NCBI GenBank assembly: GCA_045561055.1
Contig: JBJKYL010000006.1
Location: 1 to 53,169, forward strand
Direction of reading: 5' to 3'
DNA from: SMWC01 sp045561055
GTDB lineage: Bacteria; Pseudomonadota; Gammaproteobacteria; Steroidobacterales; Rariloculaceae
DNA: 53,169 nt
Position 1 is the first letter of the stretch. Each line of letters opens with the position of its first letter. A program made the translations under genes and the position numbers. The notes under the pieces are model-generated. The model was not told the origin of the DNA and ran no database searches. It was given only the letters and a program-made list of their open reading frames with translations. Positions 1 to 8,719 of this stretch are shown here, one piece after another.

Positions 1-222
1 CAACAGCCACTCCTCCTTACCCCCGTCTGCAGTGTCAACGTCCATCAAGTAGACCACGTGAGGGTTCGTAAAGCGGACTTCGGTTATTTCCCCAATCAAG
101 CTGCCCTGCTGTTCCGGGTCAAACTCGAATGCGAAACCATGATGGGCTTGACTAGGGCTTACAACACAGACCGAAAAAATCCAGACTGCCAAAACACGAA
201 CAACGAAAAGATTCTTATCCAT
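1..222 (-). CDS. DUF6152-type secreted protein, N-terminal part (cut by window edge)
   Basis: This is the first 74 codons of a minus-strand gene whose 3' end lies outside the window. It starts at the ATG at 222. A signal peptide (basic start, hydrophobic stretch VLAVWIFSVCVV) ends in SPSQA, and the predicted mature protein begins HHGF. The motif TNPH follows about 29 residues later, then an alternating hydrophobic strand and an acidic DVDTADGG turn. This His-His ... NPH pattern is the hallmark of the DUF6152 family, whose function is unknown. Whether this copy is a short stand-alone domain of about 120 residues or a fusion to a WEGDT domain cannot be decided here. Confidence 0.8.
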   Translation of the reverse strand, partial: MDKNLFVVRVLAVWIFSVCVVSPSQAHHGFAFEFDPEQQGSLIGEITEVRFTNPHVVYLMDVDTADGGKEEWLL

Positions 223-396
223 AATAAATAAAAGCTCTTGTCTGAATCCCTCACATTCTGGATTAGCTTCGCTTGCCACGTCTACCCTATCGCACGGTAG
301 TTGGAACATATTTCAGAGACCAGGAACCCAAAAACAGGATACAAACATAACCAGCGCCCCCATACAGTTATCTAAATCATGTAATGCTGGAAAGCA

Positions 397-1134
397 CTAG
401 CGCGCCGCACAAACCGGATGAGCTCTGTACTCTTCAGCGGTGCCGTATTCGAATCCAGTATCGAGCAATAGTAGGCGAGCCACGTATAGCCCAGTTTCAT
501 AACTTGCGAATTCGGTTGGCACATCTAAAAGTCTTACTATTCCCGGATACCGATGCGTGACTAGCCGAATCCACCAGCCCATGCTGCCACCGGGTAAATC
601 TCGGAATGTCCGATCAATGCTTACAACTTGAAATTCCTGACTACCACCAACACTTCCCGCGGCAACTCCGAAGGTTACGACAACAATGTCGCGCCCAGGA
701 ATATTGAGGCGTAGTGAAAAGCTACTGGCCTCGCAGGTAACCCCAGCTACGGCGAGAAGCTGTAAACGTTCTGCAAGACTATCCTCACCGTAATCTTTTA
801 GTTGCTGATACATCTCATCGCTGAGGCCTACAAATGGATTCGCATCGGCAGCGACCAGACCTTCCCATCCAGCGGTTATACGATCCCATCTAAGGGATAC
901 CAAACTCTCAAAACTATCTTGCAAACAAACCTCAGAATCACAGTAATCAGAGGCCACGTATTTCCAATTCGCTTCGCCCGTCTGTTTGCAAATAACGGAA
1001 CCGCAATTCCCCACAACTACTGAGCGAGACATGGTTCCTGGGTTGTTTGTCGTTATTTGCGCATCAACAATAGGGGACTGAAAAATCCCACAAAAAAGCG
1101 GGAGGGAACACAGATAAATTAGCCTACTTCGCAT
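397..1134 (-). CDS. Unrecognised secreted protein, 245 aa
   Basis: The product starts with a clear signal peptide (hydrophobic core IYLCSLPLFCGIF, cleavage probably after VDA near residue 25), so it should be exported. I recognise no family. The mature N-terminal part has two closely spaced cysteine pairs (about residues 44/49 and 65/70), suggesting disulfides, and there are further cysteines near the middle and at the extreme C-terminus. The C-terminal half looks like a mixed alpha/beta fold. It lies on the same strand as the flanking DUF6152 gene and the sulfatase at 1222-2643, but gaps of about 90-170 bases separate them, so co-transcription is uncertain. The ATG at 1134 has only a weak ribosome binding site. 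Coding is supported by the long open frame and signal peptide. Confidence 0.6.
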   Translation of the reverse strand: MRSRLIYLCSLPLFCGIFQSPIVDAQITTNNPGTMSRSVVVGNCGSVICKQTGEANWKYVASDYCDSEVCLQDSFESLVSLRWDRITAGWEGLVAADANPFVGLSDEMYQQLKDYGEDSLAERLQLLAVAGVTCEASSFSLRLNIPGRDIVVVTFGVAAGSVGGSQEFQVVSIDRTFRDLPGGSMGWWIRLVTHRYPGIVRLLDVPTEFASYETGLYVARLLLLDTGFEYGTAEEYRAHPVCAAR

Positions 1135-1221
1135 TGGCTAAGCGTCGCCCCCATCCATATCAATTCGATTTAGAAATCTACCCCAAGTAATCTCATATAC
1201 AACTAACGAGCAACAAGTACT

Positions 1222-2643
1222 TCACTGCAGAGAAGCGGCATCCGGCGTATCTTCCATTGGTAGCCACAGCGCAAGTTCTGTCTTCGTGCTCGCATACTGC
1301 GGATCATCGGCCAAGTTTACCCATTCACCAGGATCATTCTCATGATCGTACAGTTCCTCGCTACCATCAAAATAACGAATGTAACGATAACGTTCGCTGC
1401 GAACGGCATGATTGCCCTCCTCAAACGTAGATAGCGCCGGACGATCCCAAGATGCATCAGGGTTATTTAGCAACGGCACCAGGCTCACGCCGTCGAGACC
1501 GTCGAGGACATCAAAACCTGTCAGCTCCAAAAGCGTCGGAAATACATCGACGAGCGACACAGTTCGGGTACTGCGCGTTCCCGGCATAGTAACTCCGGGA
1601 GCCACAACGATTAACGGCACACGTGTAGACTCCTCCCACAGCGTATGTTTACGCCAGCGATGCTTTTCACCTAAGTGCCAACCATGATCCGACCAAAATA
1701 CAATGATCGTATCATCGGCGCGGCCAGTTCTCTCCAAGGTATCAAGTAATAGCCCAACCATCGCATCAGCAAACGTTACACTAGCTAGATAAGCACGCAC
1801 GCCTTCTCGCCACATCCCTGATTCCAACACCCACTGATGAAATTCCATCGGGGCCATAGATGTTTGTGATGCAAATTGCTGACCAACCAATGGCAGATCG
1901 TCCAGATCATCGGCCGGAACTTCCGGGAGGATTATTTCTTCTAGCGGATACATGTCCAGATATTTTTGTGGGACATACCAAGGTAGGTGCGGTCGATAAA
2001 TTCCAACGGCATTGAATCGCGGAGCACCAATCTCTGCCCTAAGTTGTTGCTGCGACCAAGCCACGACCTGACCGTCCGCCATAGCTCTGTCATCAGCGGC
2101 GACTCCAGACCAGTCAAGGAAGAGCGACACCGTATTTCCGTTAGCCGGTCGCACATGTGGGCGAATCTCGTCTGGCAACTGCCTACCCAAGGAAGGATAG
2201 AACGCGTCCCAGGCAGAAAGATCGTTATATCCATAGTAACCGCCCGTATTAAATGTGTGTGCGTGAAAAAGCTTACCGGCACCGATCGTGGTATAGCCAT
2301 TCTCCCTCAGGTATCGGGGCAGATTTGGCAATTCCGCAAGATGAGGGATATCCATCCAACTCGGACCATTACGGTATATCCCCGTCGAAGACGGGAACTT
2401 GCCGAGCATCAGAGCGGTCCGTGAAGGATTGCAAAGCGCTGCGGGGGAGTGCGCGTTCGTAAAAAGGATGCCGCGCTCCGCTAACGCGTCGATATTGGGC
2501 GTAATTGCCTGCGGATGCCCACCGAGAACACCGACCCAGTCGTTGAGGTCATCGACAGCGATGAAAAGCACGTCAGGCCGCTCTTGTGCCTGCACAGTGA
2601 CCATATATATAAAAAACAATATAGATGTAGCGGTTAAGCGCAT
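1222..2643 (-). CDS. Sulfatase, iduronate-2-sulfatase-like
   Basis: A secreted type I sulfatase that should hydrolyse sulfate esters, probably on a sugar, in the periplasm. After a signal peptide (residues 1 to about 20, ending VQAQ) comes the metal-binding VDDLNDW strand (DD near 31-32). The formylglycine signature CNPSRTAL follows (Cys at 71, form CxPxR), then GAGKLFH and, in the C-terminal half, WSDHGWHLGEK. The order and the GKLFH and DHGWHLGEK variants match the iduronate-2-sulfatase type rather than the classical KWHLG arylsulfatases. The ATG at 2643 is preferred to the in-frame ATG at 2676 because GAGG precedes it and the signal peptide then starts cleanly; this gives 473 aa. It is a clear paralogue of the sulfatase at 3632-5074 and is transcribed divergently from the esterase at 2831, across a 187-base intergenic region. 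Confidence 0.93.
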   Translation of the reverse strand: MRLTATSILFFIYMVTVQAQERPDVLFIAVDDLNDWVGVLGGHPQAITPNIDALAERGILFTNAHSPAALCNPSRTALMLGKFPSSTGIYRNGPSWMDIPHLAELPNLPRYLRENGYTTIGAGKLFHAHTFNTGGYYGYNDLSAWDAFYPSLGRQLPDEIRPHVRPANGNTVSLFLDWSGVAADDRAMADGQVVAWSQQQLRAEIGAPRFNAVGIYRPHLPWYVPQKYLDMYPLEEIILPEVPADDLDDLPLVGQQFASQTSMAPMEFHQWVLESGMWREGVRAYLASVTFADAMVGLLLDTLERTGRADDTIIVFWSDHGWHLGEKHRWRKHTLWEESTRVPLIVVAPGVTMPGTRSTRTVSLVDVFPTLLELTGFDVLDGLDGVSLVPLLNNPDASWDRPALSTFEEGNHAVRSERYRYIRYFDGSEELYDHENDPGEWVNLADDPQYASTKTELALWLPMEDTPDAASLQ

Positions 2644-2830
2644 TTTTTTAACTGCCTCATAAATAGTTATAAACATAAATATCTATTCTAACTGAATAGG
2701 TGATGGCCCCGTTGGAAGAATATTCACTTATCCCTCTTTGGAAGCATTCATTATCGCAAATACCTCAATCGGCACACCCTAGAATTAAGGTACTCTTAGC
2801 CTTTCGACCATCAAACAGGAAGATAAACCT

Positions 2831-3632
2831 ATGAGAACTCTATCCGGCATTTTTATGTTCATCGTCGCGGCGACCGTAAGCGCTGCCGAGTACAGTAGCA
2901 TGACGTACAAGACTGTTGATGATAGGGAACTCCAGATACACATCGTTCAACCGGATGGACACACCGCTAGTAACCGCGCACCAGCCATCGTTTACTTTCA
3001 TGGCGGCGGTTGGCGGAGAGGGTCTCCCGAAACGGGATTTGGTTATGGTGAAACCCTAGCTGAGCACGGTATCGTAATGCTAGCAGTCGAGTATCGCTTT
3101 ACTGATACTGTTACGCTGGACGAAATTATCAAAGACGCCGCAGCCTCCGTTCGCTCTACCCGGGAACGCGCACGCAGAATTGGGATCGACCCAGGAAAAA
3201 TCGTCGCTTTTGGGCATTCTGCAGGCGGACATCTAGCCGCTTCTACCGCGACGCTCAGGAGCTTCGACGAAGAGGACGACTATACGCGAGCCAGTCCGCG
3301 GCCAAATGCGCTTGCACTCATCGCGCCTTTTCCTGCCACGATAGAAACAGCAGCCGATTTTCTGCCGCCAGGCTCAAACATCGCTGATTTTGAGCCGCGA
3401 CAAAATATCGGCCGCCGGATGCCGCCTACCCTAATCATTCAGGGTGATGCCGACACACTGGTCGCCCCAACCCATTTCCAAGGCCTATCATGATGCGCTA
3501 CTCGCGGCCGGAACCGATTCGACACTTTTTATGGTAGAAGGTGTAGATCATTTTTTTCGGGAAGAACGCGAGAAAGATGCTGTAAGCGAGAGGCTCCTTC
3601 AGTTCGTCACTGATCTCGGCTGGGTGAATTAA
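2831..3632 (+). CDS. Secreted alpha/beta hydrolase (esterase), apparent frameshift
   Basis: A serine hydrolase of the BD-FAE/Abhydrolase_3 kind, probably a carboxylesterase acting outside the cytoplasm. A signal peptide (residues 1-18, ending VSA) is followed by the oxyanion-hole motif HGGGW, the nucleophile elbow GHSAGG, the acid region GDADTL and the His motif GVDHFF. As it stands the first frame stops at 3491-3493, before the catalytic His. The C-terminal part (AYHDALLAAG onward) continues in the next frame to 3632. Removing one A from the pair at 3480-3481 restores a continuous 266-residue protein reading THFQAYHDALL. The stop overlaps the ATG of the sulfatase at 3632 by one base, so the two genes are translationally coupled. 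Either a real recent frameshift or a sequencing error explains this; without the His the product should be inactive. Confidence 0.85.
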
Positions 3633-5074
3633 TGAGAGGTCTATTCACTGCTATCGCATTCACTTTAGGAATCGTTCCGGTAACCGTATTTAGCCAACAG
3701 GATACGCGGCCGGACATTCTTTTCATCGCTGTCGATGACCTCAACGACTGGGTCGGCGTTCTCGGCGGACATCCCCAAGCTAAGACCCCGAACATCGACG
3801 CACTCGCCGCGCGCGGCATGTTATTCACCAATGCGCATACAGCAGCCCCATTGTGCAACCCATCTCGAACCGCTTTAATGAGTGGCCTACGCCCGTCCAC
3901 TTCCGGTGTCTATCAAAACGCACCGGACTGGCGTACGCTCGAAATGTTCGAAGATATCCGAACACTGCCAGGACACTTTCAAGATGCGGGTTACCGGACC
4001 TACGGTGCTGGCAAACTCTTCCACGCCGGCACGTTCAATCCGAACAGTTATTTCGGATTTAACGACACAACAGCCTGGGATGCGTTCTATCCGTCCTTAG
4101 ACCGGCAAGTGCCGGACGAAATCCGCCCACATGTGCGCCCTGCGAACGGTAATCCTCAATCGGTCAATTTCGACTGGGGACCGGTGGCCGCGGATGACAG
4201 AGCCATGGGCGATGGACAGGTTGTCGCCTGGTCGCAGCTACAGCTTCTGGCAGAAACAGGTAACCCACGATTTAACGCAGTGGGCATCTATCGACCCCAC
4301 CTACCCTGGTATTTGCCTCAGAAATACTTTGATATGCATCCGCTAGAGGACATACGACTTCCAGATACCATAGAGAATGATATCGACGACATCTCTGAAG
4401 TAGCTAAGTTGCAAGGCCGCTCCCGGGACCTGCTACCCCTGGAACTCCACAAGTGGGTACTAGCTGCAGGGACCTGGAAAGAAGGCGTAAGAGCCTATCT
4501 GGCAAGTATCAGCTTTGCCGACGCGATGCTCGGCCAATTACTCGACACGTTAGAAGATAGCGGCCGCGTCGACAATACCATCATCGTGCTGTGGTCTGAT
4601 CACGGTTGGCACCTCGGCGAGAAAGCTCGCTGGCGAAAACATACGCTTTGGCACGATTCAACCCATGTACCATTGATCGTTGTCGCACCGGGTGTCACAC
4701 GGCCGGGGAGTCGCAGTAACGTCCCGGTCTCGCTCATGGATATCTACCCAACACTGACCGAACTAGCCGGTATCGCAACCCCGGCTCACGTGGAAGGCAA
4801 GAGCCTGCTACCCTTAATAAGTGATCCGCAAGCCCTCTGGGAACGGGAGGCAGTGGTAACCACATTTGGCTACCGTAATCATGCGGTCACTGGTAACCGG
4901 TATCGCTATCTGACGTATTCGGATGGTTCAGAGGAGCTTTACGACATTCAAACAGACCCAAATGAATGGACGAACCGCGCTGATGATCCTTCATTAACCG
5001 GAGTAAAAACTTCACTCATCGAATGGTTACCAGAACACAACGAACCCGACGCTCGCGCTCTAGGGCAGAGATAG
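3632..5074 (+). CDS. Sulfatase, iduronate-2-sulfatase-like
   Basis: A secreted type I sulfatase of 480 aa, paralogous to the one at 1222-2643 along its whole length; shared blocks include FIAVDDLNDWVGVLGGHPQA and EIRPHVRPANGN. The signal peptide ends near residue 20. The metal ligands sit in AVDDLND and the formylglycine signature is CNPSRTAL (Cys75, canonical CxPxR). GAGKLFH and WSDHGWHLGEK provide further active-site residues. Its ATG overlaps the stop of the esterase gene, so the esterase and sulfatase probably act on the same substrate, for example an esterified and sulfated glycan. That is inferred from coupling only. The paralogue pair flanks the esterase in opposite orientations, suggesting an old inverted duplication. 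Confidence 0.94.
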   Translation: MRGLFTAIAFTLGIVPVTVFSQQDTRPDILFIAVDDLNDWVGVLGGHPQAKTPNIDALAARGMLFTNAHTAAPLCNPSRTALMSGLRPSTSGVYQNAPDWRTLEMFEDIRTLPGHFQDAGYRTYGAGKLFHAGTFNPNSYFGFNDTTAWDAFYPSLDRQVPDEIRPHVRPANGNPQSVNFDWGPVAADDRAMGDGQVVAWSQLQLLAETGNPRFNAVGIYRPHLPWYLPQKYFDMHPLEDIRLPDTIENDIDDISEVAKLQGRSRDLLPLELHKWVLAAGTWKEGVRAYLASISFADAMLGQLLDTLEDSGRVDNTIIVLWSDHGWHLGEKARWRKHTLWHDSTHVPLIVVAPGVTRPGSRSNVPVSLMDIYPTLTELAGIATPAHVEGKSLLPLISDPQALWEREAVVTTFGYRNHAVTGNRYRYLTYSDGSEELYDIQTDPNEWTNRADDPSLTGVKTSLIEWLPEHNEPDARALGQR

Positions 5075-5118
5075 CCAGGCAAGTTTTTAAACGTTTCGCT
5101 AATTGCCCCCTTGGCTAT
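5071..5118 (+). terminator. Hairpin after the sulfatase gene, possible terminator
   Basis: ATAGCCA (5071-5077) pairs with TGGCTAT (5112-5118), and GGCAA (5078-5082) pairs with TTGCC (5103-5107). This leaves a 20-base loop and a 4-base bulge on the 3' side. The sulfatase stop codon lies in the stem. No clear T-run follows, so factor-independent termination is doubtful; it may only stabilise the mRNA end. Confidence 0.3.
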
Positions 5119-5161
5119 TATGAAGGCCTGACAAGTCTTTTGAATAATTCTCTAAGCGTTT

Positions 5162-6709
5162 ATGCTAGACATAGTTCTACCTAACATTCTGATAACACTT
5201 GGGGGCAGGATCATTACTAATCTAAAACGATTTAGCTTCAACGGCCTCTGTGTCTGCTTACTAGGTTTAACCGGGTGTTCTGATAGTGCTCGTCAGACAC
5301 TTGAAGCTTCGGCAACTTTAGGACGCGGTAGCGGCGGCGTGATAGATCGCCTTTCCGAACGATCTGCACCAAGGTTGTCGGACGGCGCGACTGCGCCGAG
5401 CTTGATCGTCGATCCGACTTGGCCGAAACCGTTGCCAAATAACTGGCGCATCGGACAGATTGGGGGTATCGCCGTTGACTCCCACGACAATATCTGGGTC
5501 TATCATAGACCTCGGTCATTGAGCCAGAGTGCATCTGCCGGGCTCGGAATAGCAGGCACCAACGCCGACGGTGTACCAGTGGATGGTCTCGGTAATCCAC
5601 GCCCCTTCTCTGACCAGACTGCCGGTTGCTGTGTTCCTGCCCCATCGGTGCTTAAATTTAACCAGGAAGGCACTCTACTGGATAGCTGGGGCGGTCCACA
5701 GGACGCGGGCTTCCTTGAAAATAACTGCCGCGTAGAAGATGGTTGCGACTGGCCGGGCCGTGAGCATGGTCTGTTCGTCGATCACAATGATTTCGTCTAT
5801 ATCTCAGGCAACGGCACAAACTTCACGGGCCAGTTTCCATGGGCAGCTACGTACGGGGATGATTCACATATTCTGAAATTCACGGCTGACGGCGAATTCA
5901 TCTGGCAAATGGGCTACGCAGGTATGGAAAGTCCTGATAGCGAGAACATTGACCGCGGCCCCAATGGAACTCCACAGCCCTACCTCGTCGCCGATTTCAG
6001 CGTCGACCCAAGTACTAACAGGCTTTATATCGCCGATGGTTACGGCAACCGGCGGATACTGATCGCAGATGCCGAAACCGGCCTATATGTAGGTCACTTC
6101 GGCGCCTATGGACAAAACCCGGTGGACGATCCGGATGGCACTGAGATTAACCCTTACGACGCCGGACCGTGGGCCGGCGACTTCCAGGCTGGTAACCTCA
6201 AACCGATGTTCTTCCGTAGCCCACTGCACTGTGCGATCGTTAGTACTGATGGGATGTTGTATGCCTGCGATCGCGGTAATAACCGCGTTCAGGTATTCAA
6301 TATCAGTGAAATAGGTGGACCATGTTCCAACCCAAATGCAGAGACGGGCGTATGCGGATTCGTTAAAGACATCTACGTCGCTCCGCATACCGCGAGCGGA
6401 ACCGCCGTGTCAGCGACACTATCCACTGATCCGGACCAAAGTTGCCTCTACGTAGGGGATCTAGCCAATGGTACTTTTTACATCGTTAACAGGGAAAACT
6501 TCCAGGAACTGGACAGAATTGGTAGATCGGGCCGTCAGGTTGGCGAGTTCCATTGGATACATACCTTGGATGTTGACTCACAGGGAAATGTGTATACCGG
6601 AGAAGTAGATACCGGCCAGAGAATCCAAAAATTCGCTCTCTATGGTGATACTACTGGTTGTAGTGGAAGTGGCAGTATGGAGATCGGTCTGTATAGCCTA
6701 AATCGGTAA
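5162..6709 (+). CDS. NHL/PAL-like beta-propeller lipoprotein
   Basis: A 515-residue protein with a lipobox LTGC (Cys39), so it should be a membrane-anchored lipoprotein. The stretch before the lipobox is long; the true start may be downstream at a rare codon, as no other ATG, GTG or TTG is in frame. The body is a six-bladed NHL-type propeller: repeated blocks such as GGIAVDSHDNIWVY, LYIADGYGNRRIL, LYACDRGNNRVQVF and LDVDSQGNVYTGEV occur at blade spacing. The ADGYGNRR block and the His residues at blade starts (EHGLFVD, SPLHCAIV, WIHTLDVD) resemble peptidyl-alpha-hydroxyglycine lyase (PAL)-like propellers, but no substrate can be named. It lies 87 bases behind the sulfatase on the same strand and is probably co-expressed. 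Several cysteines (SDQTAGCC, NNCRVEDGC) suggest disulfides. Confidence 0.8.
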   Translation: MLDIVLPNILITLGGRIITNLKRFSFNGLCVCLLGLTGCSDSARQTLEASATLGRGSGGVIDRLSERSAPRLSDGATAPSLIVDPTWPKPLPNNWRIGQIGGIAVDSHDNIWVYHRPRSLSQSASAGLGIAGTNADGVPVDGLGNPRPFSDQTAGCCVPAPSVLKFNQEGTLLDSWGGPQDAGFLENNCRVEDGCDWPGREHGLFVDHNDFVYISGNGTNFTGQFPWAATYGDDSHILKFTADGEFIWQMGYAGMESPDSENIDRGPNGTPQPYLVADFSVDPSTNRLYIADGYGNRRILIADAETGLYVGHFGAYGQNPVDDPDGTEINPYDAGPWAGDFQAGNLKPMFFRSPLHCAIVSTDGMLYACDRGNNRVQVFNISEIGGPCSNPNAETGVCGFVKDIYVAPHTASGTAVSATLSTDPDQSCLYVGDLANGTFYIVNRENFQELDRIGRSGRQVGEFHWIHTLDVDSQGNVYTGEVDTGQRIQKFALYGDTTGCSGSGSMEIGLYSLNR

Positions 6710-6753
6710 CCCCTCGTTCGAGAGTAATAACTCAATCTAACTAGAAAAAATTA

Positions 6754-6939
6754 TCATGCCGGATGGAACGGAAATAATCGATCCACTGATAGCTGACAAG
6801 CTTGCTGTCGAGGTGCAGCGCCGACAACGTACTCGGTAAAAAGGAAATTCGGCGTAGCTGGCACTATTTGTGCGTTTGCTAGACCAATACCAAAAACCAG
6901 CAACAAGATAATACTGATGAAGGTCCTTTTGTTCGTCAT
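6754..6939 (-). CDS. Small secreted peptide, 61 aa
   Basis: A short gene supported by an excellent ribosome binding site (AGGAG, 9 bases before the ATG at 6939) and a textbook signal peptide ending GIGLANA (about residue 23). The mature peptide would be only about 38 residues, with one cysteine. I recognise no family. It follows the ASST-like gene (stop at 7095) on the same strand after 155 bases and may be the last gene of that unit. It could be a genuine small secreted protein or the surviving 5' end of a decayed larger exported protein. A run of ten C residues lies just upstream at 6983-6992. A longer in-frame reading from 7065 was not used because it lacks a ribosome binding site and would bury the signal peptide. 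Confidence 0.5.
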   Translation of the reverse strand: MTNKRTFISIILLLVFGIGLANAQIVPATPNFLFTEYVVGAAPRQQACQLSVDRLFPFHPA

Positions 6940-6982
6940 TCTCGATTCTCCTAAAGGTCGCACTCGTACGATCGTAGATCCA

Positions 6983-6992
6983 CCCCCCCCCC
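6983..6992. repeat. Homopolymer tract of ten C
   Basis: An uninterrupted (C)10 run (G10 on the coding strand) lies 44-53 bases upstream of the small secreted gene starting at 6939, in the promoter or leader position. Tracts of this length are prone to slippage and can vary expression, but may also be miscounted in sequencing. Confidence 0.7.
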
Positions 6993-7094
6993 GGATACCA
7001 CTCACATCTATCGCTGGCCACGCTCCGTCACTACGAGGAAATCTAAACAATAGCTTTCGATGCAACCTTCCCTCTCCTCAAAAAGAGCAGGACT

Positions 7095-8657
7095 TCAGTA
7101 ATTCTCCTCGGAAGGTAATTCCTGCCGTTCATCGGCACCGAAATTTCCGCGATCATGATATTCGGTGATCAGCCCCTTCGGCGTCAGATCCCTTCCGACC
7201 AAACCAGGATGATCAGCTGTATAACGATACGGCGAATAACCTCCGCCGGTGTTCGTGTGCAGACTAGTAATTACACTGGTAACGATGCCGTGATTCGCCG
7301 TTACCGGAATAACGTACTCCCAAACTACTTCGTCGTCCGGCGTCAATTCAACGAGCCGACCAGACCGTGCGAGACTGACGAGGTTGTTGCCGTTCGGCAT
7401 GCGCTGCACGCCCGAACTGTGGTAGCTGACGAACGCATCAAGCGGCCGATTGGCGGCTACGACCTGATTCGAGACTAGCCGTGTTACAGGCGGATGCCGA
7501 CCGGTCGCATCCGTCTCGGGGATGAAAGTGTAGCCGGCCTCCGGCGGATTCACGTAGTGATTCGCGACAACGCCATCGGCGCCGAGGTAGGGATTGATCT
7601 CGACAACTTCGGATTGCGCATCGCGGTCGCGTTGCGCACGCGGAACGGACATACCATTGTTGAACAAGAGAAGATTCCCCGCCCCCGGCAGCCCTTCCTT
7701 GATCCACTGTATGTCGTGATTGCCGCCGATCTGCCGGTGACCCGCGTACGGCAGAATGAACCACTCTTTATCCGAATAGTAAGGAAAATCGCCCTGCCCA
7801 TAGTTGGCAGGGTTACCGAAACGATAGACAAAATCTCCGGCGTCGCTGGCAGCCAACCGAAGACTCTCCTCGGGGTCTCCGGCTACGAATGTGCCGTCAT
7901 GATCGACGATGAAAATCTCGAAGAAACGGTTGGAGCTGATGGCAACCTGCCCTAGCTCCGAGTTGTAATCGATGCTATTGCTGTGCGCGTAATCGATCGA
8001 CGGCGTGCCCCAATTGATGTCAAGTTTTCCCGGGTAATCGGCGATGGTCTTTCCGGTACCGACGTAGCCCTCCTTCTCGGGAAACATATCCTGAACGAGA
8101 TGATCGCTGAACCGCCATTCCCAGACAACGTTCCCGGCTCGGTCGACCTCGACGATCGCATCCATCTGTACTTCGTCATAACGCTCGGCACGGCTGGGAT
8201 CGGCACCTAATACGATGACTTCGTCATGTGTCATGTCAACGTTGGCGATATAGAGTCTCGTGTATTCGCCTAGCGCCTTGTTATAGATTCGGAGATCGTC
8301 ATGGTGTGGGTGATGCGTATCACGAGACTCACTGTATTCCCATAAGACATTCCCGTCCCAATCGACCTCGATAAAGTCGACGCCGTGTTTGCTGCCGACG
8401 AGTGTACCGTCGTCCGTGAGATAAGCGTCGGTCAAATCAGGCCAATAGTTGACAACCTCTCCGGCCATGTCGATGAGATATATACCATTGACGCGGCCCG
8501 GCCTGATAAACGTGTAACCGTCGTAGGCTTTCTCCGGATCCCAATACAGTAGTTCAGTGGGTCCACGAGATGACTCATAGGCAGACGCAGTGCCAGCAAT
8601 AATGAAGCACAATCCGGAAACGGCACTAATCAAGAAACCTGCTGTTCTCACTCGCAT
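7095..8657 (-). CDS. ASST-like (arylsulfotransferase family) secreted propeller protein
   Basis: A 520-residue exported protein of the arylsulfotransferase-like group. Characterised bacterial ASSTs move a sulfuryl group between phenolic compounds in the periplasm through a sulfo-histidine; this paralogue's substrate is unknown. The signal peptide ends TASA (about residue 25) and is followed by YESSRGPTELLYWDPEK, a shared N-terminal block. Blocks conserved in all five copies of the window are HPHHDDLRIYN, HSNSIDYN, GNHDIQWI with LLFNNG, and GVQRMPNGN. These put conserved His residues around the propeller face. AGGGG before the ATG at 8657 supports the start. It is the last large gene of a minus-strand unit that runs from the ASST-like gene at 11369 through the WEGDT and DUF6152 genes to here. 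Confidence 0.82.
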   Translation of the reverse strand: MRVRTAGFLISAVSGLCFIIAGTASAYESSRGPTELLYWDPEKAYDGYTFIRPGRVNGIYLIDMAGEVVNYWPDLTDAYLTDDGTLVGSKHGVDFIEVDWDGNVLWEYSESRDTHHPHHDDLRIYNKALGEYTRLYIANVDMTHDEVIVLGADPSRAERYDEVQMDAIVEVDRAGNVVWEWRFSDHLVQDMFPEKEGYVGTGKTIADYPGKLDINWGTPSIDYAHSNSIDYNSELGQVAISSNRFFEIFIVDHDGTFVAGDPEESLRLAASDAGDFVYRFGNPANYGQGDFPYYSDKEWFILPYAGHRQIGGNHDIQWIKEGLPGAGNLLLFNNGMSVPRAQRDRDAQSEVVEINPYLGADGVVANHYVNPPEAGYTFIPETDATGRHPPVTRLVSNQVVAANRPLDAFVSYHSSGVQRMPNGNNLVSLARSGRLVELTPDDEVVWEYVIPVTANHGIVTSVITSLHTNTGGGYSPYRYTADHPGLVGRDLTPKGLITEYHDRGNFGADERQELPSEENY

Positions 8658-8719
8658 TTTTTTATTCCCCTCAACGATAAAAACAACTGATGGCGAGTAG
8701 TCAGCACTGTAAACTTGAT

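Noticed and set aside
6940..7065. Longer reading of the small secreted peptide starting at 7065
   Set aside because: It would bury the signal peptide and crosses the C10 tract; the ATG at 6939 has a strong AGGAG.
7494..7955. 153-residue open frame on the plus strand inside the ASST-like gene
   Set aside because: It is antisense to a well-supported coding sequence, has no ribosome binding site, and reads as a shadow of the conserved propeller frame.
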